Positions 45,421 to 57,800 of a stretch of DNA of 64,000 nt are shown in pieces. Under the pieces are notes generated by a model. The model was not told the origin of the DNA. It ran no database searches and saw only the letters and a list, made by a program, of their open reading frames with translations. Where the stretch lies: assembly GCA_015179025.1 (NCBI GenBank), contig WHUX01000044.1:62001-126000 (forward strand), given 5' to 3'. The stretch comes from Terfezia claveryi. Its lineage: Eukaryota > Ascomycota > Pezizomycetes > Pezizales > Pezizaceae. How positions within the stretch are numbered: the stretch's first letter is position 1; the number at the start of each line of letters is the position of its first letter. The translations under genes and the position numbers were made by a program.

Positions 45421-46647
45421 TGCCTAAGTAGGTAAGTAGTTGAGAAATAGTGTAACCAGTGCAGGAGAAATACTTCCTAATCAGATTGGGACTAACCTAA
45501 TCAAGATTAAAGGATTACCGGTACCTAGTTCGTATGTACATGTGCACTACTGGATGTAAATACTGTACATTGAATCGTGGGGCGGAAGATTAGTTGAATC
45601 TACCCGGTCGGGTGGCTCGCCATGTGGCTCGCCATACCACGGCGCATGAGTAACACAGCACAGGGTTACTTTTTTAAAGAAAAACTTCTGCAGCTACTTA
45701 GAGTCGGTTTCGGCAGACCGGGATTTCAACAGGTGAGGTACTCTATAGAGTTATATTAGCAAGCTAGGCAGAAAAGGGATGCGGCCAACGCTAAATCCCA
45801 TTACAGTCAATGACCATTAAGCTCAAGATTCATCAGCCAACATGTTGCGTGCATGAAGAAAAAGTGTCGAGCTCTCACCATAGAAATTGAGTGAATGTGG
45901 AAAACATTTCTTAGTGAATCTATGTTGGTAAAGATCCTAATATAAAGCAAGGTCGAGCTGTAGCAATATCAACGTTCCCATACATCTTATATAATATGTT
46001 GTAAGAAATGGCTTGAAGTTGAGCTTACAGCAGGCAATTCATGGAAGAAAAAGGAGCGAACATCTCAATACCCGGTTCTGGGGCAGTATCTACTTCTTAA
46101 GGATTCCGTTATAGCAAGGGCAAAATATATGTATATAGTAGTAACTTCTCTGTATTCCGCTGTCCGGTCCGGTATAAGCAAAAGCAAGGGTGATTTAGGG
46201 GAAAAATACTTAGTTTGGTGGCGGGGCTAAAGGGTATTCCGGTACAGCAAGGAATCCGGTGCAACAAGGTTCGGTGTAGCAAGGTTTGACTGTACTCTGG
46301 TTGGCACAAGAATCCCAGCTGAATGGGATACCGAAGTATATACCTACGTATATATGCACTTTGGGCTAAGGGAGAATGCCAAGTTAATAATATTGTCTGA
46401 AGATTCTCGTCAAATACATAATTTCTCAGCCCTAATTCCAACTCAAACCCATGATTCTCTTTAAACATCACGTTATCACCCCCAAAGATCCCCGGCGAGT
46501 TGTGGTCGGAAGCTGTACCTACTGTACATACCTATCTAGTACAGTACATACAGTATGCACAGTACATGGGAAAGTATATAATTATATGTTAATGATTTAA
46601 TCCAGAAAATCGTGGACGGAATTAACAATGATGGTTGGTGCCATACC
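45421..46647. other. Gene-free stretch with short degenerate tandem repeats
   Basis: Tandem GTGGCTCGCCAT x2 near 45610. Three degenerate units of the type CCGGTGCAACAAGG lie at 46238-46290, ending in TACTCTGGTTGGCACAAG (46293-46310), which is related to the micro-element family. Confidence 0.45.
46293..46310 (+). repeat. Micro-element-like sequence, one mismatch, no duplication
   Basis: TACTCTGGTTGGCACAAG differs from the family start by one base. No flanking 9-bp repeat is visible. TAGTCTGGTT also occurs at 46990-46999. Confidence 0.45.
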
Positions 46648-46977
46648 TTATGTAAGTTTGAGCAGGATTTCGATGGAGTTGCCGTCGCTATCAGTCAAGA
46701 GGCAGTACGGGGTGGGCAAGCTCTCGCGGATGTGGAGGATTGCATCTTGTGAGGCGGAAATTAAGACACCCCCCGGGGGGACGGGTTTGTATAAATCCAT
46801 AGTCATTGATTGAATAAGCACTGAGCGAATGACACCGCTCACTTTGTCGATTGTTTCCCCAGCTTTTATTGGAATTTGAGGTTTATCGTATAGATAAAGA
46901 ATGGCATCATTGCCCGTACCATTTGTAACGGGGACGTAGGAGAGGATAAGAGTTCCAGATTTAGACTCGACGGACAT
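46648..46977 (-). CDS. Hypothetical small protein (109 residues)
   Basis: An intact frame with protein-like composition (LILSYVPVTNGTGNDAILYL ... GGVLISASQDAILHIRES). No signal peptide, membrane span or named motif. An exon could continue beyond the stop, because a GT follows. Unrecognised. Confidence 0.35.
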   Translation of the reverse strand: MSVESKSGTLILSYVPVTNGTGNDAILYLYDKPQIPIKAGETIDKVSGVIRSVLIQSMTMDLYKPVPPGGVLISASQDAILHIRESLPTPYCLLTDSDGNSIEILLKLT

Positions 46978-47629
46978 ATTTTAAAACTATAGTCTGGTTT
47001 AGTGGAGTTTTGTGTAGGGAATGTAATGCAGTACATACTGAATGAAATAAGCTAGATAGAGAGGGATGAAAGTGGTACTAGTTGTAAAGCTTGATGCTTT
47101 AGAAGCTGTCTGCTATGGGCTTGCAAAGTAAGGTCGTGAAGCAAGATTCCCAGGGAATTATTCTGGAGAGGAAGAGCAATATATCTTACTATGGCAGACA
47201 TGAGGCTATGTATCTCTCGTATTGATTTCCCCGCTTCCAGCTTCTTACCTATATTATGATGTGACAGGTCACATCCCATCAACAACACCCAGAAGGATTC
47301 CGACGTCAGCAAGAAAGTTTTTCTGTTCGTCTTGAAGTCACGATCAAGGATGTTTCTTTTATTAGTCCTATTTATTTATAACTACAGGTATCCCCCAAGG
47401 GTCGAGTTATTCGACCTCCAGGGCGAATTCAGCTGGGAATTCAGCTGCATGGGAACTTGGGCACAGACTGCTATTGGCCAACGGTTGTTTCAGCGGTTTC
47501 TATGAGTCCCACACAAAGCGAAAAAAGAGCAATGAGCTTCCAGCCAATCACCGCATGACAAAGATAGTCCTGCTGAAGGGAGTCATCTATGGCTCTATGA
47601 AAAATTTGGGGAAGAATCGCAGGGAAAAT
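46978..47629. other. Gene-free stretch
   Basis: No conserved motif seen. The minus-strand frame 47052-47312 is not supported. Confidence 0.35.
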
Positions 47630-48100
47630 TGGGTATGAGTATGACAATAAGGGTGAGGTTAAGAAGGTTAGACAATATACGTTGGAGGAGGTTACCGGGT
47701 GGACAAGGGTCTAGAGAGTTAGGGAACTTGGAAGAGAGGAAGTTATTGGCAAAATAATACAAAGGACAGAGGAGTTGGCAAAGGTATCAAGATATTTTGT
47801 ACGAAAATGGAAAGGGTAGAAAGAATTGAAGCAACAGAACCGAGAGTGATAGATGATATTATAATTGAAAGAGCTATTTTCACATTGAAGGTTAGTAAGG
47901 CTACAATATCTGACTATCTTACAAGAATTGAAGGAAATAAAAGTCTGTTAGGAAGTTGAGGGAAGGAAAGAGGAGATATAGTTCTAAAAAGGATTATGGT
48001 TAGAAAGCTTAGAACAAGTGAATTTATAGACTAGTCAATTAGGATTCCTAAAAAGTAATGAGATTATATATTAGACTTATAGAATAGGAACATGGAATCA
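47630..48100 (+). mobile_element. Decayed LINE ORF1 remnant
   Basis: Reading from about 47633 gives YEYDNKGEVKKVRQYTLEEV, then TGWTRV*RVRELGREEVIGK and IIQRTEELAK. This parallels the start of the ORF1 at 1967 (KEDGKVIRKRQFILDEAKGW ... GKEILSKAIERT). Several stops follow. It is a relative of the intact LINE, clearly older. Confidence 0.55.
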
Positions 48101-48439
48101 ACAAATATTGGCGTAGCAATAATAAAGGTTAAATACTTTAAGTAATAAAGTGCTATCTGACAGACCAGCGGTAGGAAACGATAGATGTCTTTGGGGAGAG
48201 TTCATTTCCACTAATATACGTGGTGACAGATTTAGGATGGTAGGGTGAAGGAGGTCATGAAACAGCGGCAATTAATGTAGGCCTGCCAGGGAGTATATAT
48301 ATGATTTGAAATTTAGGTGCTATCCAGAGGTCTGTCATTCGAGGAACTATCATGCTTACTACTACATTGAAGCATAAAGGCAGTGACGTCTTTCTAATTT
48401 TGGCGCTAGGGCTGTGGTGGTTGCTTTCAAAATAACAAC

Positions 48440-48800
48440 GTACATCAACAGGATTTTCCAATTGAGTTTATAGACCTATTCCAGCTGGGCAACAAAATGT
48501 CAGCAGCCGCAAGCGTAAGTGCAAGTGAAAATGCTACTGACGTCAGGGAGAAATGAGTGAGTTTGATATAGGTCAGATGGTCGGATTGCATGATGAAGGG
48601 TGTGTTTAAAAGAGAGATTGGGCATCGGCATGCATAGAGTGACAATTCGAGCTTTTCTAGAGCGCTGGGTAAAAGAGCTGATCTACTCCATACTTGTACA
48701 TTGAACATCAGTACATGTATGCAGAGAATGACCAAAACAGTCGTCGGCCTCTTAAAATTACGGAAGCAATGGATAAGATTTCAGGAAAAATCAAAGGAAG
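48440..48800 (+). repeat. Dispersed unnamed repeat, copy 2 (pairs with 13400-13900)
   Basis: See copy 1: GGTAAAAGAGCTGATCTAC at about 48669 and the reading YAENDQNSRRPLKITEAM at about 48717-48770. It lies in the opposite orientation to copy 1. Open for about 100 codons (48694-48996) but otherwise degenerate. Confidence 0.55.
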
Positions 48801-49233
48801 ACCACCCAATACAAAAGCAGAAGAGCTGGAGTTCCATCCTTATACTATAAGTCAATATTTAAAGGCAAACTATATCAAGGGTGGATTGCTAAAAAACGGA
48901 CCTACCATCGTTGAATTTTCAAGACAATTTGATTCTTTCTGTCGACAACGAATACGATCACCCAAGTCTCAGGAACCACAAATTGGATATATATAATTTC
49001 AGTCATTGCCGGAAATGGTGATTTTAGCTATGAATTATATAAAAGACCGTACTTTCAGAGAAGCAGGTATTTAGTAGCATTGGTGAGATCCTACAATTTG
49101 CCTGTACTGCGACCTCTGGAGTATGTCATTGGATGCAACGGCTTGTTCGTGCCCTCTTGTTGTCAGCTGCATTAGCCTCTCACATGTATAAAGGATCCCG
49201 GTTACTGATGGCATGCATATGAACCACGGAGAG

Positions 49234-49270
49234 CCGAGTTAGCATTAGCAGGCACTAACATTTATATGCT
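49234..49270 (+). repeat. Direct repeat 1 of a 35-37 bp pair
   Basis: CCGAGTTAGCATTAG, then CAGGCACTAAC, then ATTTATATG. The same sequence minus two bases is at 50154-50187. Confidence 0.7.
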
Positions 49271-50153
49271 AATAATTGCTTTGTTCTTGTTCGTATTTTC
49301 AAGATCTCCACTGTCACGGAAGCTGCTTAGCATCGCAAATAGATGGTGAAGCCGATGCTAATCAATCTACATGCCCAACCTTCAAAAACATCAAGTGACA
49401 CAAATTATAGCTTCTTGGTCCTTACGAAGCGCAAGATAAGAAATAGGATATGTCCGGATATAGCATGGAAACTGGAGATTGAAAGTCTTCTGAAACGCAT
49501 AGGCCTTGCATGAAACAACTCACTACTGTAGACCTGGCACCTACATACCTGTGCAGCTGTGCAGCTGTGCAGTTGGATGATTGGCCATGGCGGTCGCTTG
49601 AGTTCTGGATTGCAATTTGTGGTACTGAGATATAATTATGTCTTTGACTCAATTTATTGCAAAACTTCTAGTTGAGAACGGAAACATTATATAGAATGGG
49701 AAGTCGATGCTCGCTACTAGGTACTGCGGCTGGTATACCAGTAGTCGGAGTATATACCAAAGTGGACGGACCCCCTCTGCATGGTCATTTGACTGGCTAT
49801 TCATAATTACATACATGGTTACCTTCTATAGCAAGTACAGAGTAATCATTATTGATCTTATGCAGCCAATATATACACATGCTTCGACTCTTCAGTTCAG
49901 TGCATGGGCTGTAACCAGCCTGACTCGTAGCCATATTTAGTCTCGTAAGTTTACTGTGTGGGGTAGTTAACGGGTACTTAGGCTACTACCCGTAAAATAG
50001 GGTACAGCAATTTACGAGTCAACGGGATACCTAAGTATACTGCTCAACGGGATAGCCTAGCCCATGAGGGATGCATCGATGGTTGCCTGCAGGTGTGATG
50101 TGTTCTGTCTTATGTGCCTAGGGTCAACGTTGACCATGGAGGTTGTAAAAGAC

Positions 50154-50187
50154 CCGAGTTAGCATTAGGCACTAACATTTATATGGC
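50154..50187 (+). repeat. Direct repeat 2 of a 35-37 bp pair
   Basis: Second copy of 49234-49270, about 920 bp downstream in the same orientation. It could be the ends of a decayed element. No coding sequence is recognised between the two. Confidence 0.7.
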
Positions 50188-50255
50188 TCGCTTCAATATT
50201 AGTAGAATACGGAGGTAATAATGAATTTCTCTGATCACGCAGGTTCAAGATATCA

Positions 50256-50460
50256 GATCGAAGAGAGGAAGGGGAATTGCGAATACAGCAAGGGATAAAA
50301 GCCTATCAGTCAGATCTGAAGGATGATTATGGGACTATAGAGAAAGCTGTAGATGTGGAGAGGTCAACATTGGGAAGTAGAATATGTGGCACAACCTAGC
50401 GATCATGGACTGAGGAAGCTCAGAGAAAACAGGCTCTCAGGTTAGTTTATTTCTTCCCAC
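50256..50460 (+). mobile_element. DDE transposase N-terminal helix-turn-helix remnant
   Basis: One frame reads ELRIQQGIKAYQSD, GTIEKAVDVERSTLGSRICG, then after a stop RSWTEEAQRKQAL. This is the psq-type helix-turn-helix entrance of pogo-like transposases (IQxAIxAYQSGxxxSIRxAAxxFxVPxxTLxxRxxG). The rest is missing. Confidence 0.5.
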
Positions 50461-50843
50461 TGGAGAATATGAGATATGCTAACAAATAGTAGTAGTAGAA
50501 GAGAATGTTTTGGAGGGGTATTTATTACAATTGTGTGCCTGACACCTTGCGACCTGCACCTGAGAATTAGTCTGTATTTAGCACACTTACAGTAATAATA
50601 ATATACTCTAGACTAGTCGCTCGCATCCAGTTGAGCGTTGAACCGTGAAATGCTGTATCTAGAAGATCTCTGGATACATAGCTGTTTTTGATTTCTATTC
50701 CGAAATAACAGTCCAGGTTTCGTCAAGATTGTTACTTGTAGATTATAGTCTGTCTCTCGGTCTTCTTCCGGCAAGGTGCATAAGAACCTACCCGATGTAG
50801 TAAGTGCTTATTATTTCAACAGGGTTTCTTATAAAAAATCTTG

Positions 50844-50890
50844 CCTCCACATCTTCTGCGAGGGGTAGCACAACCACACGACCTCCACAT
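50844..50890 (-). repeat. TAGTCTGG micro-element copy E with 9-bp direct repeats
   Basis: CCTCCACAT at 50844-50852 and 50882-50890 flank a 29-nt unit (50853-50881). On the minus strand the unit reads TCGTGTGGTTGTGCTACCCC then TCGCAGAAG, a diverged version of the unit at 42266-42294. Confidence 0.75.
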
Positions 50891-51845
50891 TTACAAGATG
50901 AGCTATTCCAATATGAACCTAACCTACAGTAGTCTCCTAGATAGTCGCTTATCTCAGGAATCTCGTTAAGGATGCCAACCGCAACCGTGCTTTTTGGGTA
51001 GGAGTTCAAAAGCTTAGGTATATCTTGTTTAAGTTATTTATATTTGATATTGCCTCGAATATGAACCCTATCTAATTGGATATGTTAGGTACTTATTCTT
51101 TCTTGTGATGGTACTGCACGTCGCGTTGTTGTGGTCGTTGGATCGGTTGAATATAAAAGGCTTGATGTGCGGTGACCCTTTGCAGTAGCATGCAGACAAC
51201 ACTTTTTTACCACTCTTGCCCAAATGGGAAAACCGCCCGGATACATCTCAGGTAAGCTGCGATCCAATCACTTTTTCAGCCCAGCTGAGAAAGACTTCAG
51301 CTGCGATACCAAAGAAAACAGCCAACGCCCCCCCGAATGTACGAGCTGAAGTCTGAGGTAGGTAAGCAACTTTCTGCCCCCCTCGAGTTACACAAATTGC
51401 CGAGTGGGGTCCTGCAAAGGCGCCGTCAGCTCAAGAATCACTGCTATGTGGGTGATACAAGCGGGATGTATCGATGTTGGGGTGAACCAAGAGGAATGAA
51501 GTGCGGATATTGATATATTCCGAGATTAGCAGGCTGACACTGCAGTGGTACGGAGTACATTTGCATGGCTTAGAACGGTGATTGAGCTGAGAAAATAAGC
51601 TTGCATATGACCACCTCCCGAGACATACTGAGACGGCGGCACAAGTGTCCAATCCAAACGATAGGAAACCTACCTCCACCCTGCAAATACGCCAATAGGT
51701 ATGTATGTACGCCCCTTATACCTATGATAAGGAATTGTGATAAATACCCAAATCCCCCCCGGGCCCGGTCCAGGGCGTTGGGTTGGATGAATAGATCAGG
51801 GGACGCTGTTAAAGTACCCCTTGCTACGTACACCTTGATATCACA
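50891..51845. other. Upstream region of the laccase gene
   Basis: No gene supported. It probably includes the laccase promoter; no specific site recognised. Confidence 0.4.
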
Positions 51846-54457
51846 ATGACCCTCTGGCAGAACCTGTGTACCTACGGCCTAGCCCTCCTTCAGACCGTAG
51901 GCCTTTCCTCCCTCGGCCCGCTCTCGGACCAAAGCTTGTCCCCGCAAGCGGATATCAACAATAACCTTCCTTCCATCCACCAAGCGCATGAGGTCGACTT
52001 CGGACATGGGACTCAAGAGGGGAAAAAGAGACCGCCCCCGCCGCAGCCTCTCCCATGGGAGGGACGCTTCTTGCCAATTAAACCCACTGATCTGAACTAC
52101 AAGACAAATAATGAATGTAACTACCCGAGTGATAGGAAGCGATGGTGCTTCAAGCAAAGCATTAATACAGACTATGAGGAGGTATCGTTGGTTCCGAAAA
52201 CGGGGGTTACGAGAGAGGTGAGTTGCCATTATGCCCATCGCGTATATCTGTTATACGGTATTATTGAAACTAAGGCTTGTGTTTTTCTGGAAATCGTTAG
52301 TTCACTCTAACCATAACAAGCGATAATGAATTCTGCGGAGACGGCTACTGTCGTCCAGTGATGCTCATCAACGGCCAATACCCCGGCCCACTGATTCGAG
52401 GAAGCTGGGGGGATTGGTTCAATATCACGGTCATTAACAAATTGACTAATAGTAATGGTACAGCGATTCATTGGCATGGACTGAGGCAGTTTCGAACGGT
52501 GTGGGCAGATGGTGTACCTGGGGTCACGGAGTGTCCTATTCCGGTTTGTGGCTAATTCCTGAAAGAACTCTCAACCTCGGGCTGTGCTTACCCATGTGCG
52601 TGGTGGGGGATATATATAGCCAGGAGGAAGTATGAGTTATGTGTGGAGGGCTACTCAGTATGGGACTAGCTGGTATCATAGGTATGTCGGATCCTAAAAT
52701 CTAGAAAAAAGGCTATTTGCTTTGATTGAGTATATGTACTGATTGATATCGCTCCCCTGCGTTACAGCCACTTCAGTTTGCAATGTAAGTTTGCAATCGA
52801 GTTACAGCCCTCTGCCCGGGCGGTGCTTCTCCCTTAATTAAACCACAGTCACTAACGACACTGAACCCCGGCCCAGACGCCGACGGCATCGCTGGCCCAC
52901 TCATCATCGACGGGCCCTCGACTACTGAATTCGATGAAGACAAAGGCCCCCTAATGCTGACCGACTGGTACCACAAAAGCGCCTTCAGCATCTACTACCT
53001 CGAGACCACGCAAGGTCCCCCGGTGCCGCAGTCCGTACTAATAAACGGCAAAGGAGCCTACTCAACAGTAGACAAGGCCTCCAACAATACCCTCTCCATC
53101 TTTGCATGCAAGCAGGGTGTAGACCCTGATGGGGAGAATTGTAAACCGCTGGATGCGGGAATGTATAGCACGTATGTCCAGTACGGGAAGAAGTATAAGC
53201 TCCGCTTGATCAATACGAGTGCGACAACACATTTTAGCTTTTGGATTGAGGGTCATGATTTTACAATCGTGGCGACGGATTTTGTCCCCATTGAGCCGTA
53301 TCAGGTCAGTTTTGTCAATGTGGCGATTGGTGAGTTCTTCCCCTCTAAACCACCCTCCAAATATACGTATCAAGTAGCGAGGGTTTTCATCTAGGTAGTG
53401 GCTGATACTGACCTGCTGCCCCCCTCACTATGGCACAGGCCAACGCTACGAAATCATCCTCGAAGCTAAATCCATCGAAGCAATGAAAGGCAGGCATCCA
53501 AACTTTTGGGTCAAAATGCGCTCCTGCGACACCTACTGCGTCGGGGACCCATGCCCCACGGTGGACAAAAACGGGAAGGCGAATTGCAAATACGAGGAAT
53601 GCCGGCAAGGCATTGTCAGCTACGACCTCACGTCCGCTGCGTCCCCGGACAGGAACTGGCGTGCGCCAGCCCCACCTTCCTCGCGCTGCCGCGATCCCCC
53701 AAGGGATAAGATCAACCCATGGGTGCGTCGAGACCTCCGCGGCCATATCAGCGAGAATCTTAGGTTCAAATCCCCGTTTGAAGTTGAGAATCAAAAGGGT
53801 ACTCAGGTCCCGCCGGGGACCAACGCAACGCTCGTCAACTTGTGGAATATCAAGTTTAACGACCAAGAGAGCTCGTTTATGATCGACTGGGGGCAGCCGA
53901 CACTCAAGCTCGTCAACAACGATGCGCCCATAAACCCTCGATACGTCCCCATCGATATCGACGGGCAGGACTCAGAGTGGACAGTCTTTGCCATCGTCTC
54001 AAACTGGACCGCGCACGGCAGCCCTACAAAAGGTGGTACTCCAGTCCATGCCATCCCCGGGGCCGCACACCCTATCCACCTCCACGGACACGACTTTGTC
54101 ATCCTCTCCCAAGTCGAAAACGCCACCGCCAGAGACGCAACATTCGACATGAACAAGTCCTTTGGTGTCGACCTCTTCAACCCCCCACGCAGAGACGTAG
54201 TTATGCTCCCTGCTGATGGATATGTGATTATTGCTTTCAAGGTAGATAACCCAGGCACATGGCTCATGCACTGCCACATTGCGTGGCATGCAAGTGCGGG
54301 ACTGGCACTGCAGTGGATCGAGAGAAGAGATGATATCCCCAAACTGCTCAAGACACCAGCTGCAAAGGGCGTGATGAGGCAGTTGGATGAGCAGTGTAGA
54401 GACTGGACGAGGTGGTATGGCGAGTCGGTGGAGAAACAGGACGATTCGGGGATTTAG
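51846..54457 (+). CDS. Laccase (ascomycete multicopper oxidase)
   Basis: Six exons: 51846-52217, 52301-52543, 52620-52681, 52768-52784, 52877-53329 and 53439-54457. All introns are GT-AG (83, 76, 86, 92 and 109 nt). Exon 4 has only 17 nt and codes part of the second copper motif. The product has 721 residues. The copper motifs are complete: HWHG (L1, about residue 180), WYHSH (L2, across exons 3-4), [10 protein letters not shown] (L3, about 593) and [12 protein letters not shown] (L4, about 660) with the type-1 Cys and a Leu at the axial position. The N-terminus is hydrophobic (secretion signal) and followed by a Pro-rich stretch ([14 protein letters not shown]). The last residues are DSGI, the C-terminal plug typical of ascomycete laccases. 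Likely secreted and acting on phenols, with roles in pigment, lignin or defence chemistry. No frameshift is needed. Confidence 0.92.
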
Positions 54458-54884
54458 GGTTTTTTTTTTTTTTTTTTTTAGTTGTAAGTTGTTACTGGTT
54501 TGTTGGATTGTGGTTTGAGGGGGTGGGGGTATATGTTTCATCGTTTTTATTATTTTATTATTGTAGGGGCCTTTTTTTATTATTTTTTTATTTTTTTATT
54601 TTTTTTGTTTGACCTGCTGAATGGATTTAACATCTACAACCCTTACAATCCTTACAATCCTTACAATCTATACACACACACATATAACCCCCCTCCCCTT
54701 CTTCATCTTGCTGGATTTCATGTAAAGTGATGAAAAAAATGGAAAGGGTTTAATTTCAATTCCCCCTCCCTCCTCTGCCTCCCTCAACAAAGATATATAT
54801 ATTTATATATATTTGGGGGCGGGGCCCATGTGTTGTCAAAACTGCAGTATGATACGTACACGTACGCCCCACAGAGTACTTACA
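54458..54884. other. Convergent 3' region between laccase and cofactor D
   Basis: T tracts at 54459-54479 and 54570-54606, and CCTTACAAT-type tandem units at 54640-54670. Both flanking genes end here. Confidence 0.6.
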
Positions 54885-57800
54885 TCAGACCAACCCCAGC
54901 AACTTCTTGACCCTCTCCCCCTCTCCCTTCACACCCCTGTCCGCCAATCTCCCTCTCTTCCCTCCCTTCAGCGGCTCCAGCCTCCCCATCCAATCCGTCT
55001 CCATAAGCACCTCCACCGCCGCCTTCACATCCCCCTTCCCCTTACCTTCCTCCTCCTCCGCCGCCAAGCTCAAACACAAAAACAACGCCTCCCCGACCTC
55101 CCTCCTAACCACTGGCCACGGATGAATCAACATCCCCACCAACTTCCTCCTCACCAACTCCCCGACCTTCCTCCCCACCTCGCCGCTGGCCCCAACACCG
55201 AGACAAGCAACCCCCAACCCTCTATAAACCCTCACCGCGCCAACCACTCTCCCCACCCCACCCTTCCCCTTACTAAGTTTTATCGCATCCTGCACAGCCA
55301 TAAATACCCTCTTCCCCCAATCCGCACCTCCACTCTCTAGAGCCAGCACGCGGCCTAATACCCCGCTTTCGAACCCCGCACCCAGAGTTTCCAGCGTTGC
55401 GCCGAGGATACGTTCGTCCTTTAGCTCGAGAAGTAGACCTTCTGCTGCGCGGAGGAGGGGGCCGTTAGACACTTCTTCTGGACGGTCGAGATAGCTCCAG
55501 AGCGCGCCACCCGCGTCGCGGAGGAGCGAGTCCGTGCCGGAGCCGGCGCTTAGGACGTATCCGCTCAGCAGTGCCTGAGTGAGAGTCTTGTCTGGATCCG
55601 GGCGAGAGAGGATCGGCAGGAGACTAGTAAAGTACCGGGGGGAAGTTGCATCTAAGTAGATTTCGTGGGGGAGGGAGAAGTCGATGTAGCTAGCTAAATC
55701 CGCGAATGGGTGTTTGTGTAACGATTCCTGGGGCAATTGGGGTAAATCGTCATGCAAAATTAATTTCAGCGCAAAAAAAGCCTTGGAGCGGAGTTTATCC
55801 AGCTTCTCTACCGCGAGGCGGAGGAGCCGCAGGATCAGAGTGGTCATTACATCCACCTCCTCCTCCCTCACACCATCGGGATCAGGAATGCATACCCCAA
55901 ATCGAAGTACGCCAGATTTCCACCCAGCCATAACCGCTTCGATAGACTCTGTGCGAACCCAGCTACCCACGTCCCCACGAGTATCGACGCTGTAATCGTC
56001 TAGGCCCTTGCATAGAGCAGAGACTGCACCAGGAAGCCATGCAGTGAAGTCACCGCCACTCCCATGGGTCATCACACCACGCATAATCCCTCTGATCCCA
56101 GCGACCCTCATCTCGACGTTATTCTTCCTTGTCGCCGCGGCGACTAGCACATTTATTCCCTCCCTCATCAGCCCAGCACCTTTTTCATTATTTTGTAAAA
56201 TGTGCGAATATTCGGGGGAAAGCATCACCCCAATCACCTCGCCCAAGCCCCCCACAAACCCCCTCTTCCTCCCCCCATCCCACTTCCCCCCGCTGCAGTT
56301 ACCCCGGCGGCAGTAACAGGCATGTCCGCCGCCGTCAGCGCCTCGCTCGTGATCCGCCTACACCACCCTTGGACAACCTTCTCCCCGCTCAGGGCGTCAA
56401 GTGTCTGGAATAACTCCCTGCTCGCGGGGATGACTTGCTCAAGCACTGCGTCTTCCCCGCGAAACTCTAGCGTCGCTTCTACAATCGCTAGGTTGAGGCG
56501 GTGCGAGGAGATGGGTAGTGGTGGGGTAAGGAGCTGTCGTTTGTGACTGTTGTGTGTGGTGTTGAGGTGAAAGACTTTACATAGTGCGGCGACGAGCCGG
56601 CAGGAGGATTCTGCTGTGAGTTCAGGGCGAAGAGGGGGATGGATAAAGTCTCGGCCTTGGAGGGGGTGAAAGATGTCCAAGAGGATGGACTGCTGGAGGG
56701 GTGTAAGTATTGCTTCGTTTGTACCTGGGGTGGTAGTGAGGAGGAGGGAGTCTAGTCCTTCAAGGACTTGTGCAATGGCGAAATACACTCCATGTCTAAC
56801 CTCGACGTCTTTCCTGGCTTCTTTACTGGCGCGGCTCAGTAGCCACCCAAGTAATCTCCGTCCTCGGTCGAGGTGTTGAGCATTGTTCTCGTTCGGCAGC
56901 CGTACGATGACCAGCGCGCCTAACCCACTAGCAGCAATCCGCCTCCCATCGACCTCACCGCTCCCGACTCCCCTCCAGCCCTCTACAATCCCGTACCGCG
57001 CTAGTCCGAACCAATATCCTACAGCCAGCCCCGCGGCATCCCTGGCAACCTCAGCGACCGCTCTTCGGCGAACACTCACAGCCCCGTAGTCCACAGTCTG
57101 TACGACCTTGATCCCCTCCTCAACGACGTTTGGATGTCGGCCTACTAGCTCCTGCAGCGCAGCAGAGGCCGCACGGCGGATATTCCCTAGTGGGTCAAGA
57201 CATGCTGTTGCAATGAGGTTTGTTGCCAGCAACTGGATAATGTTTGGTGGGACATGCGCGGGGTCGGGGTAAGTAGAATATTGCTCTGGTAAAGGGATAG
57301 TCAGGAGTTCCTTTGTATAGTATGACCTTGCGAGAGCCCAGGCTGCATAGCACGCTGCATCGCGGACGTTGGAGCCGAGGGAGAATGTAGTGCGGCGCTG
57401 GTCGAATGTGAGCGCAGTGAGGATGCGGTGGATAATGAGTTGGAAGAGGGGGGTGGTTGATTCGCCTTCCCCTTCCCCTTCATCCTCGGATACAATGGTG
57501 GTGTGCGGTTTGATTGCGCGCTGGCGGAGGAAGGTGGCCAGGGTGAGTGTGAGACCGTGCCATTTCTCGGGGGAGACGGAGACGAGGAGTTGTTTTTTCT
57601 TCTCAAGAGTACCGGTAGACTCTTGTGTATCACCAAAGATGGATGTGATTGACTTTTCGTCTGAAGAAATTCCCTCCTGGGTTTCGTATAATACGTCCTC
57701 GTCGAACCCGGCCACAACGGCATCAACAACCTCACTGGCCATTTCCTCTGGCAATTTTGAAGTGAGAACACCCAAGCTCTTGCTCGCAGCAAACCTGACG

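Noticed and set aside
49551..49580. Short tandem GTGCAGCT units
   Set aside because: A simple three-copy repeat with no link to other features.
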